Assembly (NCBI GenBank): GCA_038503065.1
Contig: JBCAMK010000017.1
Location: 1,240,001 to 1,304,000, forward strand
Source of the DNA: Paragyromitra xinjiangensis
Taxonomy: Eukaryota; Ascomycota; Pezizomycetes; Pezizales; Discinaceae
Direction: 5' to 3'
Length of the DNA: 64,000 nt
Shown: positions 33,602-44,753 of the stretch, one piece after another
Position numbering within the stretch: position 1 is the first letter of the stretch
Layout: every line of letters starts with the position of its first letter
Translations under genes and position numbers: made by a program
Notes under the pieces: model-generated
The model's database searches: none
The model's input: only the letters and a program-made list of their open reading frames with translations
What the model was told of the DNA's origin: nothing

Positions 33602-36037
33602 ATGAGTATCTACGACAATCCGGAAGAGATGTTCAGGCTCATGACCTCTGGGAACCCCTCTCTGCCTGCACCCTCATCGTTCCTTACTATTCCCGAGGCT
33701 TCCCGTCGCAGCCTTGACCTTTCCGCCAAAGTTTTCAGGCACTGGGACCGCCTCCGTGAACTCGTCAGAATCTACGAACCTACAATTCAGAGACGATGGA
33801 AGAAGCGGAATTTCGCACAGCGGCAATCAGCTCTCAGAGCGGTTAAACCGAACGTCTCTCAAGCTCACAACCCATCAATCCGGCTGTTTTACCAGAAGGG
33901 AATACGCGACAGATCGGGATTGAGAGATAATTATCTACTGCCATATTGCAACGTCGAGGACATCTGCAGGGACTATACCCATCTATTGGGGTTGATACAC
34001 TATCGTGCGGCTTATCCTCCTCAGTCGTTTGTTTCTTTCGACAGCAAGCAAATGGAATGCGGAATCTATTTCCAGGCTATCCAAAGACCATTTGTCAACA
34101 GCTGTGCGTTGAAACTTTATGGCGATAGAAACGAGTACGGACAACTTGTCGAGTTTGAAGACGTAGACGAAGATGGTGATAGTGGGTGGGATAAGATGGA
34201 GCGTGAAGACGCACTGGCTCCTGCAGATGGTTTAACTTTATTGGAAGCCCAGGAAAAATTGCTAAGTTTTCTGGTTTCGATCGTTGAACTCCTTCTCCAG
34301 GATCTCGACACCTCTCCTGGTTACCTCCGTGATGCATCACCACCAACGACGGCGCTGCTCTGCGAAGGCCCTACACAGACCCCAGACGTAACAGGGACTT
34401 ACTGGACTTCCTTGTCTAAGGCCAACTCTCTTCGACCCTACTCTCCACCACCTACATTTCAGCTTTCTCGACTTAGCGAGATCGCCTCCGGTAGAAATGA
34501 GCAATTACAAGACCATTTGTGGTTAATGCGAACTGATCCAAATTACTTCTACCAGACTGCTAAAGGGATCGATGAGCATCGCATAGAGCGTTTGCTTGGA
34601 GGAGATAAGAAACCTCATGAGATTTTCCAGAAGCCAGTATATTACGATCGATTGGCGGGAGCAGTGATCGACGATGCATATTCAGCTGCTGGTAATTGGC
34701 TCCTCATCTCTCAAGAAGTCGAACTCGTGGAATCCATCGCCAAGAACACAAAAGTTATAGTCGGAAAACCCCTTGAAAGGAATTATGAGAAGGCCCTATC
34801 CCATTTACAAATGCTTTTAGAAAAGGTGCTCAAAGCCCGCATTGAGAGAATCAAAGCTCTCACAATGTCGAATCCCGCTTTCAGTCATCTCTTCGTCCGC
34901 TTTCCTACAGATCCGGCCAGGCCAACTATTATCAGTGCACAACTAAGGAATAATACCTCTATCGACTCCCTATATAAGGAAGACCGCCTTTTGTGGGTGC
35001 TTCTAAGCTTGTCAAGCGAAATATACACTTTCGCCTTCTCTCTCAGTAATCTCCTTGACGAGCTTGACTACATTATGGAACAGTCGCCGAAAACCGAAGG
35101 AGCCCGAATATCGCAATTGCTCTACGATGCCATTGGTGATGTTGCAGCTTTGAACGAGATGTTGGTCATGCTGAAGTATCATCGCCCTGGCTTCTCTGTT
35201 TCAGGGGGCGAAGACGAAGCCGCACTCGAGCAGGGTAGGTGGAGTCTATTAAGGGTTGCTAGATCTCAGGGAAAGCTGGAAGATCTTAAAGTTGGAAGCT
35301 TCTTGATGCCTATCGATAAGTTTCAGGTGTCGACTAAAGCTCCCAGGGGGTGGGATCTGAGGGAGAAGGAAGCAAAAGAAGAGTTAGATAGATTTTGGCG
35401 CGAGGTTGAGAAAAGGCAACCCAAAAGCTTAAAAAAAATGTTGGAGCAGTTGCTCAGAGAACCCAAGAAAAAAGGGGAAAAGGATAATTTCGGTGCGCCG
35501 GAGGTTACTATAAAGAAGGAAGTTCTTCCGGCAGTGATGAAACCTGTATCTACGACAGCTCAACCTGCGACAACTGCAACCGGACCCTTTCCGGGACCTA
35601 CCAGCGAGAAAATTAAGGTCAAAACTCGCGGAGTTCCTGACTTGTCATACGCTGCAACAGAAGGAGAGTCAAGCAAAAGCGCCCCACCCGATCCCGTCAC
35701 GACCTCGCAGAAGTTCCAGCTTACTGCACGTGCAACGAAGTTCCTAACTGCGGCTCTCCCGTCGCTCTCGGATCTTGCATCAACCCAGATTTCTAAATCA
35801 CAATCGGCTCAATTCGACTGGTTGGATTTCTTGCACTCGATGAGCATTCTGGGGTTCTCGATGGAAAAGAAACGAGGAAGCATCTGGATGTTATTGAGTA
35901 GTGATGGAAGGAGCTTTGTGGTTCATGAACCTCATCCAACAAGAAAGTTGAGTTTTTGGGCTGCGAGGTTTATCGGCAAAAGGCTAGAAAGAAAGTTTGG
36001 GTGGGAGAAGGATAACTTTGTGCTAGCGGCACCGTAG
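33602..36037 (+). CDS. 811-aa fungal protein of unknown function, HicA-like pattern at the C-terminus
   Basis: Uninterrupted frame encoding 811 aa. The frame is open upstream of 33602, but the first ATG in frame is there (MSIYDNPEEMF). I do not recognise a named family for the main body. Visible blocks shared, as I recall, with uncharacterised filamentous-ascomycete proteins are RWKKRNFAQRQ (about 65-75) and DPNYFYQTAKGIDEHR. A charged linker rich in K, P and T spans roughly 610-735. The last 74 residues (738-811) are compact: FDWLDFLHSM, LGF, RGSIWMLL, DGRSFVVHEPHP, IGKRLERKFGW. The order LGF, GS-aromatic, then H-x-P-H before a final helix resembles the small HicA/dsRBD-like RNA-binding fold. 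That is pattern inference only. No signal peptide or membrane segment is evident. Confidence 0.8.
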   Translation: MSIYDNPEEMFRLMTSGNPSLPAPSSFLTIPEASRRSLDLSAKVFRHWDRLRELVRIYEPTIQRRWKKRNFAQRQSALRAVKPNVSQAHNPSIRLFYQKGIRDRSGLRDNYLLPYCNVEDICRDYTHLLGLIHYRAAYPPQSFVSFDSKQMECGIYFQAIQRPFVNSCALKLYGDRNEYGQLVEFEDVDEDGDSGWDKMEREDALAPADGLTLLEAQEKLLSFLVSIVELLLQDLDTSPGYLRDASPPTTALLCEGPTQTPDVTGTYWTSLSKANSLRPYSPPPTFQLSRLSEIASGRNEQLQDHLWLMRTDPNYFYQTAKGIDEHRIERLLGGDKKPHEIFQKPVYYDRLAGAVIDDAYSAAGNWLLISQEVELVESIAKNTKVIVGKPLERNYEKALSHLQMLLEKVLKARIERIKALTMSNPAFSHLFVRFPTDPARPTIISAQLRNNTSIDSLYKEDRLLWVLLSLSSEIYTFAFSLSNLLDELDYIMEQSPKTEGARISQLLYDAIGDVAALNEMLVMLKYHRPGFSVSGGEDEAALEQGRWSLLRVARSQGKLEDLKVGSFLMPIDKFQVSTKAPRGWDLREKEAKEELDRFWREVEKRQPKSLKKMLEQLLREPKKKGEKDNFGAPEVTIKKEVLPAVMKPVSTTAQPATTATGPFPGPTSEKIKVKTRGVPDLSYAATEGESSKSAPPDPVTTSQKFQLTARATKFLTAALPSLSDLASTQISKSQSAQFDWLDFLHSMSILGFSMEKKRGSIWMLLSSDGRSFVVHEPHPTRKLSFWAARFIGKRLERKFGWEKDNFVLAAP

Positions 36038-37095
36038 GTCTGGGAATCACGATTTGGTCGTTGAGTCAGAGTTGGGTTTCGGGTTGCATGAGACTTGGCT
36101 TTGGTGATTCGTCCACTGAATTTGGAACTTAGGTTCAACCAGTAGTTCCCATGTGAGAAGGATTTAGAGGTCACGATGTTTTCGCATATATTTTCTTCCT
36201 AACCATTTCTTTTTTTCTCAGGGGCTTACCACTGGTTCGTTTCTCCAAAAGGCCCACTCGAATCTTCAAGATCCAATTTTAGCTCTTTGATCTTGCCTGC
36301 TCACCTCTCACATCTGGTATATGCCATAAAATTGAAGGGTGTTTTTAACTTAGCTAGGCTCACGATGATATAACACTGTCTAAGATCCCTATATCTCGAT
36401 GTGAGGAGATGATGGCCAACAACCTCAAGAGCGCGTTATATTTGCACTTGAAATTATTTCACTAAGTGCTACTCAAATACCATTTGCCACAGCAGCTGAC
36501 CCCTGATCGACTCGCGAACACTCCACTTCAGCTGAACCCGCGACCCACTTCTCCCGATCCGCAAAGAAGGTACCGAATCTGAAATAAACTTTAGCCTTTT
36601 AGCCTTCCCGGCTCCCGTCTGACATCTGACATCAAGATGATCGGACGGATTCGGACCGTTCCTGGCCAAGCCTTCCCACCCTTTCGGTTAGAGTTTGAGC
36701 CGCATGCCGCTAGTGACGTCACATTGCGCACGGACCAGGCGTGTTTATCGCTGATAAGGAGATCATCAGATGAACGGACAACAATATAATAATCTGTGAT
36801 ATGTGTATATATCTCCCAAAGGAGTCGCTGAGATGTGGTGAGATGATATGTACCGATTACTCTTTGCGGAACAAAAGGATGGTGTATTCGCTCGAGTCTG
36901 AACTGGCCTAGTACTTGACCTCAGTCCACTGCTGTCGCGCGAGACGTCCAATTTGCTAGAGATCATGTACTGTGCGGTTTGCCGCAGCCATAGAGAGGGC
37001 TGATAATTTAATCTGATTGGTGAGAGTATTCGAAGCCTTGAACCCCGGATCAAGATACAGAGCCTTTACTCCACGACTTCTGATACGTAAACACA
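36038..37095. other. Intergenic region
   Basis: 3' flank of the 811-aa gene and presumed promoter of the small gene at 37096. No other structure recognised. Confidence 0.5.
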
Positions 37096-37572
37096 ATGAC
37101 TCAAATAACTGGAGACGATACCCTCCTCGCATACTCACACGGAGCATTGACCCCAAACGACACGTCTCCCGACATCTTTAACTCGCTTCCTATCCTGAAG
37201 AAAAATGTGAGGTGACGAAAGCATTGGCTGACCTAATCTTCGTGGACATTTTATCAGAAACGGGAACACATTAAGACAGCTGAACCAATATCCAGAATCG
37301 ATCGAATCATGCAAGATAAGGAACCTACCTGGTCGGGATTACCATCGAGACACGTAACCAGGTATCTTACGAAGTCTGGAAAAACGATGGTTCATCGTGG
37401 AGACGGTGACGGCGCTATTACACTATCTCACACATCCACGAATATAGATATGCCGACGGCTTATGCAGTGGGGCTTATGTCTCTAGCACGAATAAAACTG
37501 CTGTATAAACAGCCTTTATCTCCTCCAGCTGTATCTCAATCTGGACTTGGTTTTTTCTTTCTTACTATATGA
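37096..37572 (+). CDS. Small two-exon orphan protein (141 aa)
   Basis: Exon 1 is 37096-37206 and exon 2 is 37258-37572, with a 51-bp intron. The intron has donor GTGAGG, a CTGACCT branch site and acceptor TTATCAG, close to the fungal consensus. Exon 1 starts at ACACAATGAC (MTQITGDDTLLAYSHG) and ends in phase 0 after ILKKN; exon 2 continues KREHIKTAEPISRIDRIM and ends at a TGA. Both exons are fully open in the joined frame. The product is unrecognised: charged, no signal peptide, no transmembrane segment apart from a short aromatic C-terminus (GLGFFFLTI). Exon 1 alone is too short to stand out, so the gene is easy to miss. It may be a lineage-specific protein or a fragment. Confidence 0.45.
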
Positions 37573-39820
37573 AATATATCATTGATCTACACGTTCCCAT
37601 GGAAACAAAAAAATAAAAACAATTAAACAAAGACCTCTGATAGTATCATGCAATAACCACACCTAGGCCGAGGAGCTAAAATCACGTGTAAACGGTAAGA
37701 GCTGCGTGCCGCATACACTACAGAACCCAGAGTACCAACCTTAGCTCATTGGCCCGGGCCGCCCCCTCCCGACCGCTATACTGGGTAGACAAAAGAGACC
37801 CAAAAATCCATCCAGGAAACCATCATATATATAGCCAGTAACTCAAGCATAACCCCAACCTTCCACCCGCAACAGATCACGATCTAAACTCCCGCTCCCT
37901 AAAATCTACATCTCAAAAAAAACCCCACCCCAAAAAAGAGCCCCAATTCTAACCTCAAAACATGATTGGCAGACACCCACACGATCGCAGAACTAAACAG
38001 ACGGGAATAAACCCCCCCCCCCACACCCTCCATATGACGTGGAACAAAATAAACCCTCCGAAAAGAAATTTCCAGAAGAATCACCATATCACAAAAAAAA
38101 CTACCAGCGGCCTGAACGAGTACACACCGACCCACAGATTATTTTATTTTATTTTTCCTTCTCCCCCTCCCCTCGTGCGCAAATCAATTGGCCACTTATC
38201 CCCACGAGGAATCAATGATTGGTCCCCCTCCCCGGAGAAGGGGGGGGGGAAGGAAGGAAAGAAGAAGAAAAAAAAAGGAGCATGTACATAGGTACGTATG
38301 TCCGTGATGCATTCCAAGACAGAGAGCTTAGTGGTCTACGGATTTCAATTGCAGATTTGAAAGAGAAAAAAAATGCCGCACATATATGCCGAGGACCACC
38401 ACAACCACCACCCCCTCCCTCATGGGTATTCCCAGCTCTATAAGTCGAAGAAAAACCGCATCAAGCATGATACACAAGATGTATCACACTTGGGAAAAAA
38501 AAGGAAAAGCTCAGCATTAACCACGGGGGGCTGCAGAATGGCAAGATCATAGCGTATTTTACATTCCCATCATCGATCATCCTACACACCGCCCGCCCGC
38601 CCGCCAAACCCCGCAAATGACACCAAGCCTCATGTGGTAATTCGAGAAACTTCATTCGTCGCGAAACTGCTTCCCATGGTTCAACTTGGTGTGGCGGCGG
38701 AGGATCATCGAGAACGGTAATAAGGTTTTTTCTTCTCATTCATCCTATTCTTACTGATCCTAAAATCCACAAATCGTAGCACCCATGCATCCTTATTTCT
38801 CTTCTCCCTCCCACTGACATTCCCTCCCTTTATCCCACTGAACCGACAATAACCCGAAATATGGAGAAAAAAACGAAATACGGAAAAAGCAGAAACGGAA
38901 ATAAGATAAACATGATAAACTGGAAAAAGCAGAGTAAATAAACAGAAAGCCAGAGAAAAAAAAAGAACTAAGAGAGAATTCGCCGATATCAAGAATATAG
39001 ACAGAAACAAAAACATAGAGAAGAGATCTCGCACCTTGCACTGTGATAGTGCGACCTTTCTCCAAGCCCTCCCACCCGTTTCCTTCCTTTTTCCACTTTC
39101 CCCACATTTTGATCCTCGCCCCTTCCGATCCTTGCTCTCATCTTTCCCGTTCCTTCCCCTTCCATCCCCGCAATCCGGCACTGCGTCCCGAGAAGCATCA
39201 CCGTTCGAATCTGAATTTAAATTTTTTCAAATTTTCAAAAAAAGAAAAACAATGCCCATAAAAACCCGAGTTTGAAAAAGAAAAGCATAAATAACTAAAA
39301 AAAGAGCCTTTCAAACCGTCATCAAAAGAAGTAGGCTGATAAAACAGTATCGGTGGCGGCCGAGAATGGTCGAAGGGTCGAAGGTGGCCGATCGAAAGAT
39401 ATTCGACAGGGAAGATAAAAAGACGGAAAGAAAAACCACAGTTGCCAACAATTAAAAACATACATAGGGAGAGACAAATCACTTCAATTTCAAACCACAG
39501 ACGCACAGAACAAAAGAGGCATTAAAAAAAAAGACCGAGATGGATAAAAAGAGAAGACCGCGAAGAAATAGGGAGAACTTTTTGATATGAGACCCACCGC
39601 CCCGCCAATCCATTTGCGCCCAGCAGAGGAATGAAACAAAAAGAAACCGTCACACAACCTCAAGAAATAGATGAAAGAACAGAAATGAAAGAACAATGCC
39701 CCACAACCCCAATTCCAGACCCCACGCACAGCAACAGATAGCAAAAAGGTTAAATGATCCTTTGCCAGGCTTTAACCACAGCTAGCCTCAAGATAACAGC
39801 AAATAACGGCAACCCTCAAA
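37573..39820. other. Low-complexity intergenic region downstream of the Zn2Cys6 gene
   Basis: No gene supported. A-rich on the plus strand from about 38840 to 39720. Simple tracts include a purine run with a long G stretch near 38235-38280 and a (CGCC)n run near 38590-38605. Open frames on the T-rich strand are compositional. Part of it should be the 3' untranslated region of the regulator gene. Confidence 0.5.
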
Positions 39821-41975
39821 TCACTCCCCCAAAACCTTCTTCTTCTTGACCTTAGTCTTTGGTTTTCCCAATCCTCCTCCACTACCCCCGGCAGCGGCTT
39901 TCCTTGCGGCAGCGGCTGCCTGTCGTCCCCTCCTTGTCCCCGCTTCATCCTCCGAGATACACTCATCAGCCCCCAACCCTGCATCCTTGCATCGCTGACA
40001 CGGGCGCTGTCGGTCGCAGCCCTTCTTTGATTTACGGCATCGCTGGCAACGTGGCTTAGGCTGCGGTTCATCTGGTCCAAGAAGGTGCGGCCGGTCATCC
40101 ACAGGGGTTACCGTCTGTTGGGCATACAGTGATGTTGGCGTCGACAGTGTGAGAGCGGTGATGGTGTTGGAACGTGACTTGTTGCTGTTTCCATTAGACG
40201 AAGAGGCGACAGATGGCTTGCGGCTAGATGGTGGCGAGGCAGGAGAAATAGGCCAGTGTGGCTCTGGGAAATGCTTCGGCTTCTTATTTCCATTTGTCTG
40301 CAATGTCGGCTGCTGTTTACGCTTAGTTGCTTTGACAACACCTTTAGGCAGTGTCGGTTTGACTTTCATGCCAGTGCCTACATTGGATGATGGTGCCGAG
40401 GGTATTGAAGATGTCTTCCTTCCGCGTACAGTCTTCATCAATGGGATGTCATCCAAATCTTCATCATAATCCGCATCGTCATCCTCTTCTTCCTCCTTAC
40501 CAACGTATGTCTCGTCAGCATCATCATCAAACGCATCATCAAATTCTTCTTCATCCTCTGCTCCATGCGAGTGTGGCTGGTGACGAGGTTGCTCTGTTCG
40601 TGGTGGTTCCTCGCGGTGAGCACAGTGTTGCGTTGGTACTCGTGGTTCAGGCAATTCTTCATTGTCGCTTGGCTCGGTTGTATCAAAGCTCGGCAAGATC
40701 TCATCCAGACTCTTGAACTTCATTTTATCCCTCGGATAGACGATCGGACTGTTTGACAAACCACCAGGTGGAGGATCAGGCAACTCAGTGGTATCGCTTC
40801 GCCCATCATCACCATACTCGCCACCGTCAGACGAGAAAGCCCCTTCGTCATCAAAGGTATCCTCCAACGTTGACGCAGTCGCTGAACAATCAGAAACCCT
40901 CCCCAGTCGCATAAGTTGTACTGCAACTTCCTCATCTGATATACAAGATGCTATTGTAGGCGCAGGGGTCGGGAAAGTGCCATTGCCGTTAGTCCGAGAC
41001 TGAGGCCAAGAATTATATACTTGCGCGCTGTTGGTATTGAATCCATACGTTGATGGTGGTGTAGGATGAGGATAACCATAGTTGCGAGGCGCGTAGGGAG
41101 TAGTTACTTCACCAACTGGACGTGAGGGACTGACAGATGAAGCAGTTGAGCCATCTTGCCTGGGCAAAGCGGGGGTTGGGAAGAGCGGCAGCTCCTGTAT
41201 CACAGTTAGCTAGACTCACAACCGAAAAAGGCCCAGGTGGGCTCACGTCAGATGAGAACTTGGGCCTCTTCCTCCTTGAGCCTTCAACTATGTTAACAAG
41301 ACTAATCTCTGCGCTGGCAAGAGGTTCAACCCTGCCTCTTTGATCTTCATCGTAGTCTTCGGGCAAGAACTGTTGAGGGGGTTGCTGGTGATAGTAGTCC
41401 TGCGCATAACGTTCAATATGATCTTGACCGTTCTCCCAATCGTGACTGGCAGCCGAACGCTTCAAACTCTTTGAGCGACCGCCGGCACTAGCGCTACGCC
41501 TGCCTCGAGCGGCGCTAGGAGACACGCTCCTTGCGCAAATTCCTCGATGATCTAGTAATGACTGGGGGAATTGGTAGGAATAACGGTGGGGGTTCTCTTC
41601 AACACGAATGTTGACGGTCATGCCATCCTCAAAATTCTCGTGCTGTAGGATCATGTACCTCCCTTCAGGATCCTGGAATGACAGCGCAGAGTCTTCTTCT
41701 CGGCCAAGTCCGAACATATTCTTAACCGTTGTAGTGATTGAATCAGTTGTATCATGTGGGTAGATGTGGAGAGTCTTAGGATCTGATACCCCGCTGCAGA
41801 GCCTGAAATGGACATTCTTGCAATGTGAAGTTGGCGACAGCGACTTTGGGGGTGTCATGATGGCGGGTGTATTTTGGTAGGGAGTAGTTGCTGACGTAGG
41901 CACGGACGAGTAGGTATTGTACGACCGAGTCATTCGAGTGGTGGGCTCCTCGGACAAGAGAGTGTTGATATTCAT
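39821..41975 (-). CDS. Zn2Cys6 transcriptional regulator with C-terminal zinc cluster and N-terminal ubiquitin/PB1-like region
   Basis: Two exons on the minus strand, 41975-41247 and 41194-39821, with a 52-bp intron (GTGAGC, branch GCTAAC, acceptor ATACAG, phase 0); 700 aa. Residues about 53-127 (KNVHFRLCSG to MTVNIRV) look like a small beta-grasp (PB1/ubiquitin-like) module. Serine/arginine-rich, then proline/serine-rich linkers follow. The middle holds ISDEEVAVQLMRLG near the start of an acidic stretch (EEEFDDAFDDDADE and more), a plausible activation region. The zinc cluster is C-terminal, residues 626-655: C-x2-C-x6-C-x5-C-x2-C-x9-C, starting CQRCRKSKKGC. After it comes a basic alanine/glycine/lysine tail ending KTKVKKKKVLGE, a likely nuclear signal. 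I do not know the specific regulator. Most fungal zinc-cluster factors carry the cluster at the N-terminus, so the architecture is distinctive. Confidence 0.85.
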
Positions 41976-43640
41976 GGTGTTCTGATCTAGCGAAACGAAG
42001 TTCTATTGGAGATGGTGAGGGGCGCCGACACGTTTGCACCAATGGCTGTAGATGGCAAACACAAACCGTCAGCAAGGAACCCAACCCTGGACTGTAAAAA
42101 TTCGCTGGGATAAAATCTGATGAGGTGCGGGGAGTAGGAAGAGATGGATAAGAGATGGCGACCAAGAAACTCACACCGGTGCAGCGGGGGGGCAACCCAA
42201 ATGCAGCGACTGGAGATTCTCGGGGCAACAAAGCAGGAGGAAGGAACCAAACAGAATAAGAACAAGCAGAGAGTTTGATGATGAAACAGGGGACGATTAG
42301 AAGGGGAATGAGCGGAAATCGTACCTTGGGGTAGATGATTCAATCAAAGAGTGCGCTCGGCGCTCTGAGCGGGATGATTCTTCAACCCAGCGTTCGGAGC
42401 GCACAGCAGTTGGATGAGCAGCAACGGCAGCAGCGAGATGAACCAAGCAGCAGAATAAGCAGCGAGATTCACAGAGGGTAGAGGGGATGAAACAGTAGGA
42501 TGAGAGCGGTGGGATTGCGCCTGGGGTGAGAGGAATGGAGATGGCAGAAGGGGTATTGTTGAAAATGGATAGCGGGATACTGGAGAGAGAGAGGGATGAT
42601 GGATGATGGTGGTGATGATGGAGAAGATTCACGGGATAAGAGGAGCGCAGTGGTGGTGAGAGATGAACTCCGTGACCGAGTTGAATGTAGTACTGTGGGG
42701 GGTGGGGAGGGGAGGGGGGAGTCTGTGAGCGGGAGAGAGAGGGTGAGTGGATTGGGGAGGACTGGATATGAATAGGGTTGCTGGCGGACTGAATCGGGTG
42801 TTAGAGGAGAGAGAAGCTGTATGCGCAAGCGTTGGTTCAAGTTTCCCGGGTTAGGGAACCTTGGAGGATGGTCTGGAGAGAGGGAGGGAGGGAGGGAGAG
42901 GAATCCAAATCAAATAGAAAACCCTTAGGAAAAGAACAGAAAACAGACCGAGGAGAGAGCCGAGGAAAAGAGGAGAGAGAGAGAGAAGCTGTCTGTGTCC
43001 GTCGTTGGTGATGCTAGTAGACTGGTAACAACTGTGGTAGTGAGTGGATGTATGTATGTACGGTATGTATGGCATGTATGGATGGATGGGTGTATGGGTG
43101 GAACGGGTGTGTCTGTCTCTCGTTCCCTCGTTCTGGCCGCTTATTGGCCGGTCGTCTTTGTCTGGCTGGTCCTCCTCCGTTGCTGCTCCTGCTGCTCCTG
43201 CTACTGCTGCTGCGCTGCTGCTGCTGCTTCTTGCGAGGTGTGGGAGGAGCAAGTTGCAGCACCCGTCCAACTGTAACAACGCAGACCTGTGTGAGCGGAG
43301 CTGCGAATATGGAAAGGCAAAGGCAAAGGCAATTCCCAGATGGTACATACCATACCATACCACCATACCCCATACCATACCCATACCATACCCATACATG
43401 AAAATGTCCCCAAGACTCTCCGGCGCTCTGTGCTCAAGTCGAGGGAACGTGCGAACTGAAGTGGCCAAGCTAATCCTAAGTCGGAACGCTGTGGGAGGCT
43501 CGACGGGGGGGCCGCGCTTCCCACCCAGCTGAGATTACATAGAGTATAGACACCCTCGAACTCTTGCGAATGGAATAAAAATCGCCTATTCATTCTCTAC
43601 ATTTAATCCCCATCCTCCCTTCTCTGCTCCTATTCTACCC
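41976..43640. promoter_or_regulatory. Long 5' region of the Zn2Cys6 gene
   Basis: About 1.5 kb upstream of the regulator start is purine-rich on the plus strand, so pyrimidine-rich on the coding strand, with GA-rich runs around 42670-42990. This fits a long leader and promoter, as often seen for fungal regulator genes. Apparent open frames here are driven by composition. I did not resolve leader introns. Confidence 0.4.
43034..43400. repeat. Cluster of microsatellites
   Basis: Successive simple repeats: GTAT/ATGG units at about 43046-43100, GCTGCT/CTGCTG units at about 43178-43232, and CCATACC units at about 43345-43400. Confidence 0.75.
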
Positions 43641-44002
43641 ATGATGCGATATTCAACAGCCATCGCGGTGCTCGCTGCGGCCTCTCTCGAAATGTTTCTC
43701 TTCCGAAAAAAGATGGTGGATCCGGCCGTGGATCGCCCGCTGGCCGTTGCAACATGCACTGATTGGCACAGACACGATACGATATCCTTCCTTCAAGATG
43801 CCTCCTCCACTCGCTCGCTAACGAATCGCCAGCGGGATGCGATGCAGATGAGAGTAGTTAGAACGGAATCATGACTGTGAATGGTGGAAGCCCTGCCTCA
43901 GCGCATCCGTTTATTTGCGACAGCAATCGTCATTTTTGTGCAACTAATATTTCACTACTCTACAGCGCGAGGGCGCCTTTAAACGGCTTGCGCGGTGTGT
44001 GC

Positions 44003-44046
44003 TAATATATATAAATCCAATTTATATATATATATTTATATATATC
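44003..44046. repeat. AT dinucleotide microsatellite
   Basis: ATATATATAAAT followed by TTATATATATATATTTATATATAT; simple repeat. Confidence 0.8.
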
Positions 44047-44700
44047 AAAAGTGAACGTGAACAAACAAACGAGAGGAAAAAACGGGCGTGGGATCGCTTG
44101 CGTCAAAGATCGGGCGATGTAAGTAGGGTGAACTGAACGACCATGCAGTTTGTCAGTTTGCACGCAACATGAAGCAAGAGAAGCCGAAGCCGATATCCTG
44201 TGCCCTTGACACGCAAAAAAATAAAGTGCGCCCGCCGTCGTCGCCGGTTCTGCTGTTGGGGATTAAATAATTTTATGGCAAACATCAAAACAGGAATATG
44301 GAAATTGCCAATAGAACTGGACAGGGCCCCGGGAGTGGAGATGCTTCCGTCGCTATCATATCTCCTTGGAAGAAAAACTGAGCATACGCAAGTTCCGGTC
44401 TCGAGCACACCAAAATCCGAAAAAAAACTGCCTTACCAGGAAACCCTGATAAGATAGGGAGAAACAGACCTGGCGACCACAAACAAAACAGTAGAACACC
44501 CATTTCATCCTCCCCCCCCCCGGCCCCGGTATCGCTCATCGTCGCCTTAAAAAAATAAACACCCCCCGAAACGCGGATATAAATAGCGCCGCGGGGGGAA
44601 CTGGAAGGAGTTGAAAGTTGCGATCGTTTGGCTGCGGGCGACCGGGCGACACAGCCAACGCCTCATGAAGCGCTACCCTATTCGCATCAGGTCAGCGGGG

Positions 44701-44753
44701 CAAAATAAAAAATAAAAAATAAAAAATAAAAATAAATAAACAAACAAACAACC
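44701..44753. repeat. (AAAAT)n-type microsatellite
   Basis: AAAATAAAAAAT units followed by AAACAAACAAAC. Confidence 0.8.

Noticed and set aside
42297..43532. Several long frames on both strands upstream of the Zn2Cys6 gene
   Set aside because: They follow GA/CT-rich and microsatellite sequence and read as simple-sequence peptides.
43641..43874. 77-codon frame with a hydrophobic start
   Set aside because: The leader is followed by a charged segment with a single cysteine; nothing else supports a secreted protein.
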